64,000 nt of DNA from Sandaracinus amylolyticus (GCF_000737325.1 NZ_CP011125.1:2480001-2544000); one strand, 5' to 3'. Shown: positions 38,446 to 50,694, counted from the stretch's first letter. Notes: generated by a model not told the origin, from the letters alone. Numbers and translations are program-made.

Positions 38446-39672
38446 TCAGAACACGGTGCCGTCGGACACGACCTGGATCGGCGGGCCGCCGCCTTCGCGC
38501 TTCTCGCGCGCGATCTCGCGGCCCGCGGCCCAGGTGCCGCCCTCGAGCACGTTGCACAGCGGGAGCTCGGCGGCGCTCTTGCCGATCGCCGCGCGCACGC
38601 GCGTCGCGGTCTCGTCGAGCAGCGCGACCGTGAGCGCGCGCCACTCGACGATCACCTCGTCGCCGGGCGCGTGCGGGCTCGTGAGGATCTCGGCGCGACG
38701 CGGCGCGAGCACGCCCTCGTCGACGAAGAGACCACCGTTGCGGTACTCGGCGAGGCCGGTGAGCTCGTCGAGCGACGTGACGCGGATGCCCGCGTGCTCG
38801 AGCGGCTCGACGAGCGAGTACGCGAGCCACTGCGAGAGCTTGTGGAAGGGCACGAGGCCCTTCGTGAGCCCCTCGCCGCCCGCGTGCGGGTGACGCCAGA
38901 CGTCGCCGAGGTTCACGCCGCCGAGCTCGATGCGCCCCGGCCAGATCGGCGCGAGACCCTCGAGCAGCGCGGCGAGGACGAGGCGCGCGGGGAGCTCGCC
39001 GTTCGCATCGACCTGCGCGCGGAGGTGATCGTAGAGACCGCCGAGGCGCGGATGATCGGCACCGAACAGACGAGGTGCAGCGCGCATCGCGGCGCCGAGA
39101 CGCGCGAGGAGCGAGGCGCGCCCGTCGAGGCCGACCATCGGGTTCGCGTCGCTCACGTGGAAGCCGCGCGCGAGCGTCGCTGCGTCCACGCGATCGAGCC
39201 CTTCCGCGTCGGCGCGCATCGAGCGGCGATCGCCGCTGAAGAGCCCGTCGCGGAACATGTGGAAGCTCGCGACGGCGAGGCCCTCGCTGCGATCGTAGTC
39301 GCGCGCGCTGGACGCTTCGTGGTAGCGCCACTTCGTGCCTGCGCCGGCGTCGAGCAGCACGCTCGTGATCGCGAGCTCGAAGCGCACGCGCGCTTGCTCG
39401 TCGCGATCGAGCGCCGCGATCTCGCGATCGAACGACGCGACGCGATCGACCTTGCCCGCGCGGAAGTGCCCCCAGCGGCTGTGATAGGGGATGCGCAGAT
39501 CCGGGTACGCGGCGCGCGTGACGCGCACCACGCGCGCCACGACCGCGTCCATGCGATCGAGGCGCACGTCGAGCTGCGCGAGCTCGCCGCGCACACCGGC
39601 GTCGAGGATCGCGCGGCAGCGTGCGCGGATGGTCGACGGCGAGCGCAGGAGCGCGATGTCGCTCTCGCTCAC
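38446..39672 (-). CDS. URC4/DUF1688 uracil catabolism protein
   Basis: A 408-aa soluble protein of the DUF1688 family, whose yeast member Urc4 is needed to use uracil as nitrogen source. Recognisable stretches are [66 protein letters not shown] and [14 protein letters not shown]. Its reaction is not established as far as I know; it acts in the pathway that passes through ribosylurea. The GTG at 39672 overlaps the stop codon of the URC1 gene by four bases, so the two are translationally coupled. The frame upstream of this start is antisense noise. Confidence 0.88.
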   Translation of the reverse strand: MSESDIALLRSPSTIRARCRAILDAGVRGELAQLDVRLDRMDAVVARVVRVTRAAYPDLRIPYHSRWGHFRAGKVDRVASFDREIAALDRDEQARVRFELAITSVLLDAGAGTKWRYHEASSARDYDRSEGLAVASFHMFRDGLFSGDRRSMRADAEGLDRVDAATLARGFHVSDANPMVGLDGRASLLARLGAAMRAAPRLFGADHPRLGGLYDHLRAQVDANGELPARLVLAALLEGLAPIWPGRIELGGVNLGDVWRHPHAGGEGLTKGLVPFHKLSQWLAYSLVEPLEHAGIRVTSLDELTGLAEYRNGGLFVDEGVLAPRRAEILTSPHAPGDEVIVEWRALTVALLDETATRVRAAIGKSAAELPLCNVLEGGTWAAGREIAREKREGGGPPIQVVSDGTVF

Positions 39673-40922
39673 AGCGCGCGTCCCTTCGTCTCGCGCAGGC
39701 GCTCGTCGGTGACGACCTCGCCCGCCGAGTAGTAGCCCGCGGCCATCTTCGCCTCCATCTCGACGCGCGCGTCGGCGGGGATGAGCTCGTCGGGGATCTT
39801 CACGCGCTCGCCGATCTCGATGCCGCTCCGCGTGAGCGCGTCGTGCTTCATGTTCGACATCGACACGAAGCGATCGATCTTCGTGATGCCGAGCCAGTGC
39901 AGCGCGTCGGGCATGAGCTCCTGGAAGCGCATGTCCTGCACGCCCGCGACGCACTCGGTGCGCGCGAAGTACTGCGCGGCGCTGTCGCCGCCCTCCTGGC
40001 GCTTGCGCGCGTTGTAGACGAGGAACTTCGTGACCTCGCCGAGCGCGCGGCCTTCCTTGCGGTTGTAGACGACGAGGCCCACGCCGCCTTCCTGCGCGCT
40101 CTTCACGCACTCCTCGATGCCGTGCGTGAGGTACGGGCGGCACGTGCAGATGTCGGAGCCGAACACGTCGGAGCCGTTGCACTCGTCGTGCACGCGGCAG
40201 GTCAGCGAGTGCTCTCGACTGCCGAGCTTGCTCGGGTCGCCGAACACGTAGACCGTGTGCCCGCCGATCGGAGGCAGGAACACGTCGAGGTCGGGGCGCG
40301 TGACGAGCTCGGGGAACATGCCGCCGGTCTGCTCGAAGAGCGTGCGCCGCAGCGTGTGCTCGTCACAGCCGAAGCGCTTCGCGATGCCGGGGAGCCACCA
40401 CACCGGCTCGATCGCGGCCTTGGTCACGACGACGTCGCCGCTCGCCTTGAGCACGGTGCCGTCGGCGTGGAGGCGGCCCTTGTCCATCGCGTCCCGCAGC
40501 TCGTGCATCTGCAGGTGCGCCTTCGTGACCGCGATCGTCGGGCGGATGTCGAAGCCCTGCGCGATCTGCTCCGCGAAGACCTCCTGCACGACCGCGCCGA
40601 ACGGATCGATCGACACGATGCGCTCGGGATCGCCCCACTGCGCGTGCGGTCCGAAGCGATCGGTGGGCGCGGTGTTGGTGAGGTCGGATCGATGATCCGC
40701 CTGCAGCGATCCCGCGGCGACCGCGAGCGCGCGATAGACGGCGTACGCGCCCGAGTGCGTGCCGATCGCGTTGCGGTGCTCGGGCTTCGAGAGCGTCGCG
40801 ATCACCGGGCCGCGCTGGCGCGGCTCGGGGTTGCCCCAGCGGATCGGCATCGCGACCTCGCCGGTCGGATGCGACGTCAGCTGGATGTGCTTGCGCGACT
40901 TCGGCTTGTTCTCGGTGGTCAT
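39669..40922 (-). CDS. URC1, GTP-cyclohydrolase-II-like uracil catabolism protein
   Basis: A 417-aa protein with an N-terminal extension specific to the URC1 group ([20 protein letters not shown]) and a GTP cyclohydrolase II domain. The zinc cysteines appear in [24 protein letters not shown] and the domain continues through [20 protein letters not shown]. Urc1 is thought to open the pyrimidine ring of the uracil-derived nucleotide, in analogy to imidazole opening by GTP cyclohydrolase II. It is not a riboflavin gene: no RibB domain or rib genes adjoin, while URC4 and upp follow directly. ATG at 40922; the dehydrogenase gene ends 13 bp upstream. Confidence 0.9.
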   Translation of the reverse strand: MTTENKPKSRKHIQLTSHPTGEVAMPIRWGNPEPRQRGPVIATLSKPEHRNAIGTHSGAYAVYRALAVAAGSLQADHRSDLTNTAPTDRFGPHAQWGDPERIVSIDPFGAVVQEVFAEQIAQGFDIRPTIAVTKAHLQMHELRDAMDKGRLHADGTVLKASGDVVVTKAAIEPVWWLPGIAKRFGCDEHTLRRTLFEQTGGMFPELVTRPDLDVFLPPIGGHTVYVFGDPSKLGSREHSLTCRVHDECNGSDVFGSDICTCRPYLTHGIEECVKSAQEGGVGLVVYNRKEGRALGEVTKFLVYNARKRQEGGDSAAQYFARTECVAGVQDMRFQELMPDALHWLGITKIDRFVSMSNMKHDALTRSGIEIGERVKIPDELIPADARVEMEAKMAAGYYSAGEVVTDERLRETKGRAL

Positions 40923-40935
40923 TCGTCGCTCCCCC

Positions 40936-42417
40936 TCACGACATCCACGTGGCGTCTCCCTGCATCTGCCACTTCGTGGTGATCTTCTTGAGCCAGCTCC
41001 AGTGCTCGACGCCCTGGCGGCCGGTGACGTCGCCCGCGCCGTAACGCGAGGTCTTCGTGCCTCCGAACGAGAACGGCTCGCGCGGCACCGGCACGCCGAC
41101 GTTCACGCCGATCATCCCGCTCGTCGCGCGATCCGCGACGTGTCGCGCGACCGCGCCCGACGACGTGAACACGCTGCATGCGTTGCCGTAGGTGCCGCTC
41201 GCCTCGATCGCGAGCGCTTCCTCGAGGTTCTTCACGCGCACGATCGTGATGACCGGCCCGAAGAGCTCCTTCGTCGCGCACTCCATGTCGGCGCGCGCGT
41301 GATCGAGGATCGTGGGGCCGAGCCACGCGCCCTGCGCGTAGCCCTCGGGCGCCTCGGGGGCGCGTCCGTCGAGGCGCAGCTTCGCGCCCTCGGCGACGGC
41401 GCGATCGATGTCGTGCACGATGCGCTCGCGCGCGCCGTGATCGATGATCGCGCCCATGTCGCGGCCGAGACGGACCTGCGACGCGCGCTCGACGATGCCG
41501 TCGATCAGGTGATCGACGTCGCCGACCGCGACGAGCAGCGACGCCGCCATGCAGCGCTGTCCCGCGCAGCCGGTGAACGACGCGACGACGCCCGGGATCG
41601 TCACGTCGGGATCGGCGTCGGGCGTGATCATCAGGACGTTCTTCGCGCCGCCGAGGCAGAGCGCGCGAGCGCCGCGGTTCGACGCGCGGGTGTAGACGGC
41701 GCGCGCGGCGCCGCTCGATCCCACGAAGCCGACGCCCGCGACGAGCGGATGATCGACGAGCGCCTCGACGGTCTCGCGCCCGCCGTGCACGAGCGAGAAC
41801 ACGCCCTTCGGGAAGCCCGCCTCGAGCATCCGTTCGGCCTGCAGGACCGCGGTGAGCGGGACCTTCTCGCTCGGCTTGAGGATGAACGCGTTCCCGAGCG
41901 TGACGGCGATCGGGTAGAGCCACATGGGCACCATCGCCGGGAAGTTGAACGGCGTGATCCCGACGCAGACGCCGAGCGGCTCGCGACGCACCTCGCACGT
42001 GACGCCGCGGCTGACCTCGAGCGCGCCGCCGTCGTCGAGGTTCTGGAGCGAGAGCGCGAACTCCGCGACCTCGATGCCCTTCATGATCCCGGCGCGCGCT
42101 TCCTCGACGGTCTTGCCCGCTTCGAGCGCGGCGCGGTGCGAGAGCAGATCGAGGTCGCGGAGCAGGATCTCGCGATATCGGAAGAGCAGCTGCGTGCGCT
42201 CCTTGAGCGGCGTGCGGCGCCACGACTGCCACGCGTGGTGCGCGGACTCGACGGCCGCTGCGACGTCGCTCGCGCTCGACATCGGCACGGTGCCGACGAC
42301 GGAGCCCGTGTACGGGCTCACGACGTCGCGCGTCTCGCCGCTCGATGCGTCGCGCCACTCACCCGCGATCAGGTTTCGGCAACGGATGGTCGCCGCCGGT
42401 ACGTCCACCAGCTTCAT
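40936..42417 (-). CDS. mmsA: CoA-acylating (methyl)malonate-semialdehyde dehydrogenase
   Basis: A 493-aa aldehyde dehydrogenase. It has the NAD-binding and substrate loop ITPFNFPAMVPMWLYPIAVT, the FILKPSEKVP segment, and the catalytic Cys in FTGCAGQRCMA, with the CoA-acylating subgroup pattern (PVPREPFSFGGTKTSRYG). The enzyme turns malonate or methylmalonate semialdehyde into acetyl- or propionyl-CoA. As the first gene of a set with URC1, URC4 and upp, it could drain the three-carbon product of uracil degradation into acetyl-CoA; that link is inferred. The ATG at 42417 has a GAGGGGA ribosome binding site, and an inverted repeat lies 34-61 bp upstream. Confidence 0.92.
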   Translation of the reverse strand: MKLVDVPAATIRCRNLIAGEWRDASSGETRDVVSPYTGSVVGTVPMSSASDVAAAVESAHHAWQSWRRTPLKERTQLLFRYREILLRDLDLLSHRAALEAGKTVEEARAGIMKGIEVAEFALSLQNLDDGGALEVSRGVTCEVRREPLGVCVGITPFNFPAMVPMWLYPIAVTLGNAFILKPSEKVPLTAVLQAERMLEAGFPKGVFSLVHGGRETVEALVDHPLVAGVGFVGSSGAARAVYTRASNRGARALCLGGAKNVLMITPDADPDVTIPGVVASFTGCAGQRCMAASLLVAVGDVDHLIDGIVERASQVRLGRDMGAIIDHGARERIVHDIDRAVAEGAKLRLDGRAPEAPEGYAQGAWLGPTILDHARADMECATKELFGPVITIVRVKNLEEALAIEASGTYGNACSVFTSSGAVARHVADRATSGMIGVNVGVPVPREPFSFGGTKTSRYGAGDVTGRQGVEHWSWLKKITTKWQMQGDATWMS

Positions 42418-42450
42418 TCGTTCGGTCCCCTCGCTCCCCGTGCGATTGGC

Positions 42451-42478
42451 CCGCTCCGCCGAGTACGAAACGGAGCGG
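42451..42478. promoter_or_regulatory. Inverted repeat upstream of the uracil-catabolism operon
   Basis: CCGCTCCG (42451-42458) and CGGAGCGG (42471-42478) are exact complements with a 12-bp spacer, between the divergent mmsA-type and ankyrin-protein genes. Position and size suit an operator for a dimeric regulator. No regulator gene is adjacent, and no -35/-10 pair is convincing. Confidence 0.4.
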
Positions 42479-42569
42479 AAACGAGCACTCTCGCACGGGT
42501 CGAGGGCCGAGGTCCACGACGCGCTGCGTCGTCAGGCGCCCTTGGGAAACGCGGTGGTAGCCTGCGCGC

Positions 42570-44825
42570 GTGCCGAGAGACGCTCGACCCGACTGGCTGG
42601 TGTACCGACACCGCACGAGCTCGCAGCGACGGTGGGGGATCCGCTCGGACCCACCATTCGTCGACGAATGGTTGCAGGACGACGGCGCTGCACCGATCGT
42701 CCGCTCGCGTCGTGTGCCCTCCGCGGACGAGCGCGAGTGGCGCATCGAGGATCGGACGAGCGTACGTGAGGAGGCGGGCTTCGTGTCCGACGGCGAGGTC
42801 GCGTCGGAGGACGACGGCGCGCCCGCGGAGACGGCCGTCGACGACGCGCGCGCATCGATCCGCGTCGGCTCTCTCTCGCAGCGCGACGAGGAGCGCTTCG
42901 TTCTCGCGCTCGCTGCCGGCGACCGCGCGACCCTCGACGAGCTCCTCGCGACGGCGATCGATCCCGACGTCGAGTACCCGCCGCACGGTCCCGCGCTCCA
43001 CACGATCCTGACGCTCTACGCCGGCGCGGACGTCGTCGACGTCGTGCGCTCGTTGCTCGACCGCGGCGCCGATCCGCGCGTGCTCGACGAGCGAGATCAG
43101 TCGCCGCTCCACGCCGTGGTCGCGCGCAGCGTGGACGTGCGTACGCGGGGTCCGAGCAACGCCGAGCTCGTGCGTGTGCTCGTCTCGCGTGGCGCCGACG
43201 TCGATGCGCGCGACGACGAGGGCGCGACGCCGCTGCTCGCGCAGCTCCATGCGGGCGGCGGGACCGACGTCGTGAGGGCGCTCCTGGACGCCGGGGCGCG
43301 CGTGGACGTGCGCGATCACGCGGGCGCGGCGCCGCTGCACGCGGCGATCGCGTCGGGGGCAGGGAGCCTCGAGCGTGTGCAGCTCCTCGTCGGAGGCGGC
43401 GCCGATCCGCGGGCCGAGGTCGACGGCACCAGCGCGCTCGAGCTCGCGCGCGCGATGCGACCCCGCGACGCGGAGCTCGCTTCCATCGAGCGATGGCTCT
43501 CGGCGCACCTCGGCGCACGCTCCGAGCGCCCAGCGGATGCGATCGCGTTGCTCGCGCAGCTGGCGCGCGAGCGGCCTTTCGCGGAGCCGCCCCGCGTCGG
43601 TCGTGCGACTGCCGTTGGGGCGTACGACGCCAGCATCGCGCGGTTGCTCGGAGCTGCGGCCGGCGATGTCGTGCCCCTCTCCGGCGAGAGTCGGTCGCGA
43701 GCGTCGCGGGCCCCGTACCCTCGCGAGCGAATCGCGGGCGTCGACGTGCAGGTCGCCGCGCTCGTGCGTCGCGGCGAGCTCGGAGCGCGCGCCGAGTCCC
43801 TCCGGGTCGAGGACGCTTCGCTCGCCGAGCTCTCGCTCGAGCTCGGCATGGTCGAGACCCTGCGCGCTCTCGCGACGTCGCCCGGTCGTGCGAAGAAGCA
43901 CCTCGAGCGATGGCTCGAGCACGCAGTGTCGAACTTCCTGGGTGCGGAGCGCGAGGATCTCGTGCGCGTGTTGCTCGACGCGGGTGCCGACCCCGCGGCG
44001 ATCGTGAGCCGAGGGCGCGGAGCGTACGCCGCTCCGATGTTGCAGTCGGCGGCGGGGCTCGATCGCCACGCGACCGCGAGGTTGCTCGTCGAGCGCTTCA
44101 CCGATGCGCGCAAGCTCGTCGACCACGTCGAGCAGGCGCTGCCCGCAGCGTGCGCCGAGCTCGGAGCGCTGCTGCGAGGCGCCCACCGGCTCGCTGGCGG
44201 CGCTCCGCGCGGGTGTTCGCTCGAGGTGAAGCATCGCAGTCGCAACGTCGATCCCGAGCGCGCTCGGGGGGTGGCAGCGACCCGCGAGCACGGCGCGCAG
44301 CGCGTCCTCTACTTCGTCGACGCTCCGGTCGCGGCGGTCGCGGAGGCGCGCGCGGGGCGGGCGATTCGGTCGTTCGTGGACATGCCCGACGCGACGGTGC
44401 CGTGGGCCGCGCGATGGGACGCGATCGTCGGCTGGCGCGGGAATCCGTGGACCGTCGTGGTCCCTCACCCCGTGCCGCGTGCGTGCGAGGCGGGATCGAT
44501 CGCACGGGCGCTCGGCGCGCGGGTGCTCGCGGTCGGGCCCGCGGCCGCGATCGAGCACGCCTCCGACGGGAGCGTCGCGGCCGAGCGCGACGGCGACGTC
44601 GACGCCTGGTGCGCCGAGCGCGGCGCCTTCATGTGCGCGTACGAGACGCTCCGGGACGGCCTACGGATCGGGCTCGTGCTGCGCGGGGTGTGGCCCGAGG
44701 CCGTCGAGCGCTTCGCCGTCGTCGTGCACGACGACGGCGATGGCACGCTCGATGCGCGCGATCGCGAGGTTCTCGTGGCGCTCGCGTCGCGCCTCGGGCG
44801 GTCGTCGAAGCGCCGGCGCTCGTGA
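42570..44825 (+). CDS. Ankyrin-repeat protein
   Basis: A 751-aa protein. After an unrecognised N-terminal region (WLVYRHRTSSQRRWGIRSDP) and an acidic linker, residues 110-310 contain four to five ankyrin repeats: LLDRGADPRVLDERDQSPLH, LVSRGADVDARDDEGATPLL, LLDAGARVDVRDHAGAAPLH and LVGGGADPRAEVDGTSALEL. Further degenerate repeats occur later (LVRVLLDAGADPAAIVSRGR). The last 190 residues are a globular domain I do not recognise (VPWAARWDAIVGWRGNPWTV). Ankyrin repeats bind proteins; no enzymatic motif is visible. A GTG start at 42570 is the first available. It ends before a strong bidirectional hairpin. Confidence 0.8.
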   Translation: MPRDARPDWLVYRHRTSSQRRWGIRSDPPFVDEWLQDDGAAPIVRSRRVPSADEREWRIEDRTSVREEAGFVSDGEVASEDDGAPAETAVDDARASIRVGSLSQRDEERFVLALAAGDRATLDELLATAIDPDVEYPPHGPALHTILTLYAGADVVDVVRSLLDRGADPRVLDERDQSPLHAVVARSVDVRTRGPSNAELVRVLVSRGADVDARDDEGATPLLAQLHAGGGTDVVRALLDAGARVDVRDHAGAAPLHAAIASGAGSLERVQLLVGGGADPRAEVDGTSALELARAMRPRDAELASIERWLSAHLGARSERPADAIALLAQLARERPFAEPPRVGRATAVGAYDASIARLLGAAAGDVVPLSGESRSRASRAPYPRERIAGVDVQVAALVRRGELGARAESLRVEDASLAELSLELGMVETLRALATSPGRAKKHLERWLEHAVSNFLGAEREDLVRVLLDAGADPAAIVSRGRGAYAAPMLQSAAGLDRHATARLLVERFTDARKLVDHVEQALPAACAELGALLRGAHRLAGGAPRGCSLEVKHRSRNVDPERARGVAATREHGAQRVLYFVDAPVAAVAEARAGRAIRSFVDMPDATVPWAARWDAIVGWRGNPWTVVVPHPVPRACEAGSIARALGARVLAVGPAAAIEHASDGSVAAERDGDVDAWCAERGAFMCAYETLRDGLRIGLVLRGVWPEAVERFAVVVHDDGDGTLDARDREVLVALASRLGRSSKRRRS

Positions 44826-44855
44826 GCACCAGGCGTCGTCGGTCACGCGAGTGAG

Positions 44856-44892
44856 GCCCTCGCCCGAGCCATCCGGCCGCTCGGGCGAGGGC
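44856..44892. terminator. Bidirectional terminator-like hairpin
   Basis: A perfect 14-bp stem (GCCCTCGCCCGAGC at 44856-44869 with its complement at 44879-44892) with a 9-nt loop sits between the convergent ankyrin and SDR genes. It has no T-run on either side, but such GC-rich hairpins between converging genes commonly act as terminators. Confidence 0.65.
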
Positions 44893-44897
44893 ACCGA

Positions 44898-45662
44898 TCA
44901 GGCGCGACGGATCGAGATGCCGCCGTCGACGAGCATCGCGGTGCCGGTCTGGAACGACGACGCGTCCGATGCGAGCCAGAGCGCCGCGCGCGCGATCTCG
45001 TCGGGGGTCGCGACGCGACCGAGCGCGTGCAGCCCGCTCACGAATCGATGCGCGTCCTCGCTCGCGTTCATCGCGCGGTACGCGGGCGTGTCGGTGCCGC
45101 CGGGGAGCAGCGCGTTGACGCGCACGCCCTGCGCGCCGAGCTCGACCGCGAGAGTCTGCACGAGGCCGATCAGGCCCGCCTTGCTCGCGGCGTACGCGGC
45201 CATGCCGGGCATCCCGACGGTGTGACCGACGAACGTCGACGTGAAGATCAGCGAGCCTCCGCCGCGCGCGACCAATGCAGGCGCCTGGTGCTTCGCGAGG
45301 AGGAACGCGCTGGTCAGGTTCGTGTCGATCGTGCGCTTCCATCCGTCGAGCGAGATCTCGCTCGTGGGCCCGAGCGCGCCGCTCGCGCCGGCGTTGTCGA
45401 ACGCGACGTCGAGCCCGCCGAAGCGATCGACCGCGAGCTCGACGAGGGCGCGGGCGTGGCGCTCGTCGGTGACGTCTCCGGGCAACGCGATCGCCTCGCC
45501 GCCCGCGTCGCGGATCTCGGCGACGAGCGTCTCGAGCTCGTGCGCGCGCCGCGCGGTGACGACGAGCTTCGCGCCTTCGCGCGCGAAGAGCTTCGCGGCT
45601 GCGCGGCCGATGCCGGAGCTCGCGCCGGTGACGATGGCGACCTTCTGGAACAGTGCGGACAT
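44898..45662 (-). CDS. Short-chain dehydrogenase/reductase (glucose 1-dehydrogenase-like)
   Basis: A 254-aa classical SDR. It has the cofactor motif TGASSGIG, NAGA in FDNAGASGA, the catalytic Tyr and Lys in AAYAASKAG, and the C-terminal signature GTAMLVDGGIS. It probably reduces or oxidises a small alcohol or ketone with NAD(P)H; the Arg in VTARR after the second strand suggests NADP preference. The ATG at 45662 was chosen because sequence upstream belongs to the inverted-repeat element. It is convergent with the ankyrin gene and divergent from ada. Confidence 0.92.
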   Translation of the reverse strand: MSALFQKVAIVTGASSGIGRAAAKLFAREGAKLVVTARRAHELETLVAEIRDAGGEAIALPGDVTDERHARALVELAVDRFGGLDVAFDNAGASGALGPTSEISLDGWKRTIDTNLTSAFLLAKHQAPALVARGGGSLIFTSTFVGHTVGMPGMAAYAASKAGLIGLVQTLAVELGAQGVRVNALLPGGTDTPAYRAMNASEDAHRFVSGLHALGRVATPDEIARAALWLASDASSFQTGTAMLVDGGISIRRA

Positions 45663-45996
45663 GACGACTCCTGGTGCGCGCGAGGGATCGATTCGCCTCG
45701 TCGCGTGGGAGCCAATCTGGAGAGGCGCTTCGTGGGGCGCGCTCCGGATGTTGCCGAGCAATTTTCGAGGAGAGCAGGAGGAGAAGGCAGACCACGGTGC
45801 CGTGCCCGCTTGCGACTCGACGTTGCGAGCCGCGCGGGAATAGGAACTCCTGGTCGAGGCGCTTCGTCGCGCGGTGGGTCGACGGGAAGACGCTTCGACG
45901 TGGTGTTCCTTCTCCTCCTGCTCTCCTCAGCGGTCCGGAAATTCTCGAGCAAGATCCGGAGTGCCGTTCGACGCGGGCGAGCCGCAGAGTCACGTC
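45663..45996. repeat. Inverted-repeat element in the SDR-ada gap
   Basis: This 334-bp gene-free gap holds an inverted repeat with arms of about 55-60 bp (45742-45798 and 45899-45960). The core of 21 bp is perfect (45767-45787 against 45908-45928; it contains GAGCAGGAGGAGAAGG), and the flanks TCCGGAT and ACCACG also pair imperfectly. About 120 bp lie between the cores. A 22-bp piece of the right arm (45912-45933) recurs with one mismatch at 34285-34306. It has no coding capacity and looks like a miniature element or dispersed repeat next to the ada promoter. Confidence 0.6.
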
Positions 45997-47052
45997 ATGG
46001 ATGCTGTCGTGATGGGCACCGAGGACGATGCGCGCTGGGCTGCGGTGGTCGCGCGAGATCGCGCGGCCGACGGAACGTTCGTCTACGCGGTGCGCACGAC
46101 CGGCGTGTACTGCCGCCCTTCGTGCGCGTCGCGGCTCGCGCGGCGCGAGAACGTCGAGTTCCATCGCGGCGCGTCGGAGGCAGAGCGCGCGGGGTTCCGC
46201 GCGTGCCGGCGATGTCGTCCTGGCGAGGCTTCGCCCGCGGAACGCCAGGCCGCGCGCATCGCGGAGATCTGTCGCGTGCTCGACGACGCGGATCGCGAGC
46301 ACGACCTCGATGCGCTCGCGGCCTCCGCCGGGATGAGCCGCTTCCACTTCCAGCGCGTGTTCAAGTCGATCACCGGAGTGACGCCCAAGGCGTACGCGCG
46401 CGCACGTCGCGCCGAGCGCGTGCGCAGCGAGCTCGCGCGCGGCGCGTCGGTGACGAGCGCGATGTACGCCGCGGGGTTCCGCTCGAGCGGGCGCTTCTAC
46501 GAGCACAGCGACGCGATGCTCGGGATGGTGCCGAGCGCGTTCCGCGAGGGCGCGCGCTCGCTGACGATCCGCTTCGCGATCGGCGCGTGCTCGCTCGGCG
46601 CGATCCTCGTCGCGGCGACCGACGTCGGCGTGTGCAGCATCCTGCTCGGCGACGATCCCGACGCGCTCGCGGCGGAGCTGCAGGAGCGCTTCCCGCACGC
46701 GACGTTCGAGGCCGGTGAGCGCGAGTTCGACGCGTGGGTCGCGCGCGTGGTCGGCCTCGTCGAGGCGCCGCGCGTCGGGCTCGATCTGCCGCTCGACGTA
46801 CGCGGCACCGCGTTCCAGCAGCGCGTGTGGGCCGCGCTGCGCGCGATCCCGGTGGGCACGACCGCGAGCTACGCCGACGTCGCGCGTGCGATCGGGATGC
46901 CCGACGCCGCGCGTGCCGTCGCGGGCGCGTGCGCCGCGAACCCGCTCGCGGTCGCGATCCCGTGTCATCGCGTGGTGCGCCGCGACGGTGAGCTCTCGGG
47001 CTACCGCTGGGGCGTCGAGCGCAAGCGCGAGCTGCTACGACGCGAGTCGTGA
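45997..47052 (+). CDS. ada: Bifunctional DNA repair methyltransferase and regulator Ada
   Basis: A 351-aa Ada. The N-terminal zinc domain has Cys39, Cys43, Cys70 and Cys73 (YCRPSC ... CRRC), where Cys39 accepts methyl groups from phosphotriesters. An AraC-type HTH follows (LAASAGMSRFHFQRVFKSIT), then a C-terminal O6-alkylguanine methyltransferase with the active-site motif AIPCHRVVRRDGELSGYRWG. Self-methylation turns Ada into an activator of its own regulon, so autoregulation is expected. The ATG at 45997 places the zinc domain exactly as in Escherichia coli; another in-frame ATG lies 15 bp further. The next gene begins at its stop codon. Confidence 0.95.
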   Translation: MDAVVMGTEDDARWAAVVARDRAADGTFVYAVRTTGVYCRPSCASRLARRENVEFHRGASEAERAGFRACRRCRPGEASPAERQAARIAEICRVLDDADREHDLDALAASAGMSRFHFQRVFKSITGVTPKAYARARRAERVRSELARGASVTSAMYAAGFRSSGRFYEHSDAMLGMVPSAFREGARSLTIRFAIGACSLGAILVAATDVGVCSILLGDDPDALAAELQERFPHATFEAGEREFDAWVARVVGLVEAPRVGLDLPLDVRGTAFQQRVWAALRAIPVGTTASYADVARAIGMPDAARAVAGACAANPLAVAIPCHRVVRRDGELSGYRWGVERKRELLRRES

Positions 47053-47066
47053 TACCAACGATCGGC

Positions 47067-47489
47067 ATGAGAGCACTCGCCGCTGCGCTCGTGGTCGTGA
47101 CGTTCGTGCTCGTTCCCGCGCTGGCGCTCGCGAAGGGACCGACGCTGCCGCCGAACGAGTCGGTCTGGCAAGGTCGCTACGTCTGCGCGCAGGGCGTCAC
47201 CGGGCTCACGCTCACGGTGCGGCCGGTCGGCGCCGATCGGGTGTCCGCGACGTTCTCGTTCTACGCGGTGCCCGAGAACCCCGACGTGCCGAGCGGCAGC
47301 TACACGATGACGGGCCTGCTCTCGGCGACCTCGGAGGTCGTCCAGCTCGTGCCCGAGCGCTGGGTGCAGCAGCCGCGCGGCTACGTGATGGTCGCGATGA
47401 GCGGGACGTTCGACGTCGCGCAGGGCGTGATGCGCGGCCGCGTCGACGGCCCGGGCTGCACCGAGTTCCAGCTGCGCCGAATGCGCTGA
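47067..47489 (+). CDS. Small secreted protein, function unknown
   Basis: A 140-aa exported protein with a clear signal peptide (LAAALVVVTFVLVPALALA, cleavage near residue 22) and a beta-rich mature part containing two Cys (YVCAQGVTGLTLTVRPVGAD and GRVDGPGCTEFQLRRM). The ATG at 47067 is preferred; a GTG at 47049 overlaps the ada stop codon and would add six residues, so coupling to ada is possible. The pattern of strands, with SATFSFYAVPENPDVPSGSY, recalls small lipid- or ligand-binding beta proteins, but no family was recognised. Confidence 0.75.
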   Translation: MRALAAALVVVTFVLVPALALAKGPTLPPNESVWQGRYVCAQGVTGLTLTVRPVGADRVSATFSFYAVPENPDVPSGSYTMTGLLSATSEVVQLVPERWVQQPRGYVMVAMSGTFDVAQGVMRGRVDGPGCTEFQLRRMR

Positions 47490-47613
47490 GATCGTGGACT
47501 GAGCGCGTCTGCTGCGACTTTGGATCGAGCATCTTCGATGCTCGAACGTCGTAGCCGTCGCGCTCAGGCCACGATCTCAGCTCCTTCTCTCGTTCGAGCA
47601 TCTTCGATGCTCG
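47486..47613. repeat. Nested hairpins between convergent genes
   Basis: The stop codon of the secreted-protein gene lies in the left arm of a large stem: 47486-47497 pairs with 47569-47580 (12 bp), and CTGAGCGCG at 47499-47507 pairs with 47559-47567. Its apex carries the perfect hairpin CGAGCATCTTCGATGCTCG at 47526-47544. The identical 19-nt hairpin occurs again at 47595-47613. It may serve as a terminator for both converging genes, but the exact duplication suggests a repeat family. Confidence 0.7.
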
Positions 47614-47644
47614 ATGATCGGAGCCGCTCGAGCGCAGCTCCGCG

Positions 47645-49009
<1,365 letters not shown>

Positions 49010-49075
49010 GGTCGCGCATCGTCCGCCGCGCGCGACGTCGCTGCAAGGCGTGCCGCGGAGGACCCGAAGGATCTT

Positions 49076-50491
<1,416 letters not shown>

Positions 50492-50694
50492 TCGAGCCAG
50501 AAAGGGTCACGGGCGCGACGCCCAGTGGGCCGCCCACGTGCGTCGCGCGCGTCGTGCGCCCCCGGCGCGAGGCACGCGCGTTGCTGCCGGCATCGCGACG
50601 GAGGTGAGCGACGCATGGCGCATCGTGGTGGCAGCGCGCGGGGCCGGCGCGTGATCGCGCTGCGACCGTGCGCTCCGCGTTGTAGGCTGGCTCC

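Noticed and set aside
39669-40922. GTP cyclohydrolase II for riboflavin synthesis (ribA)
   Set aside because: The N-terminal extension and the neighbours URC4 and upp identify the URC1 subgroup; no riboflavin genes are nearby.
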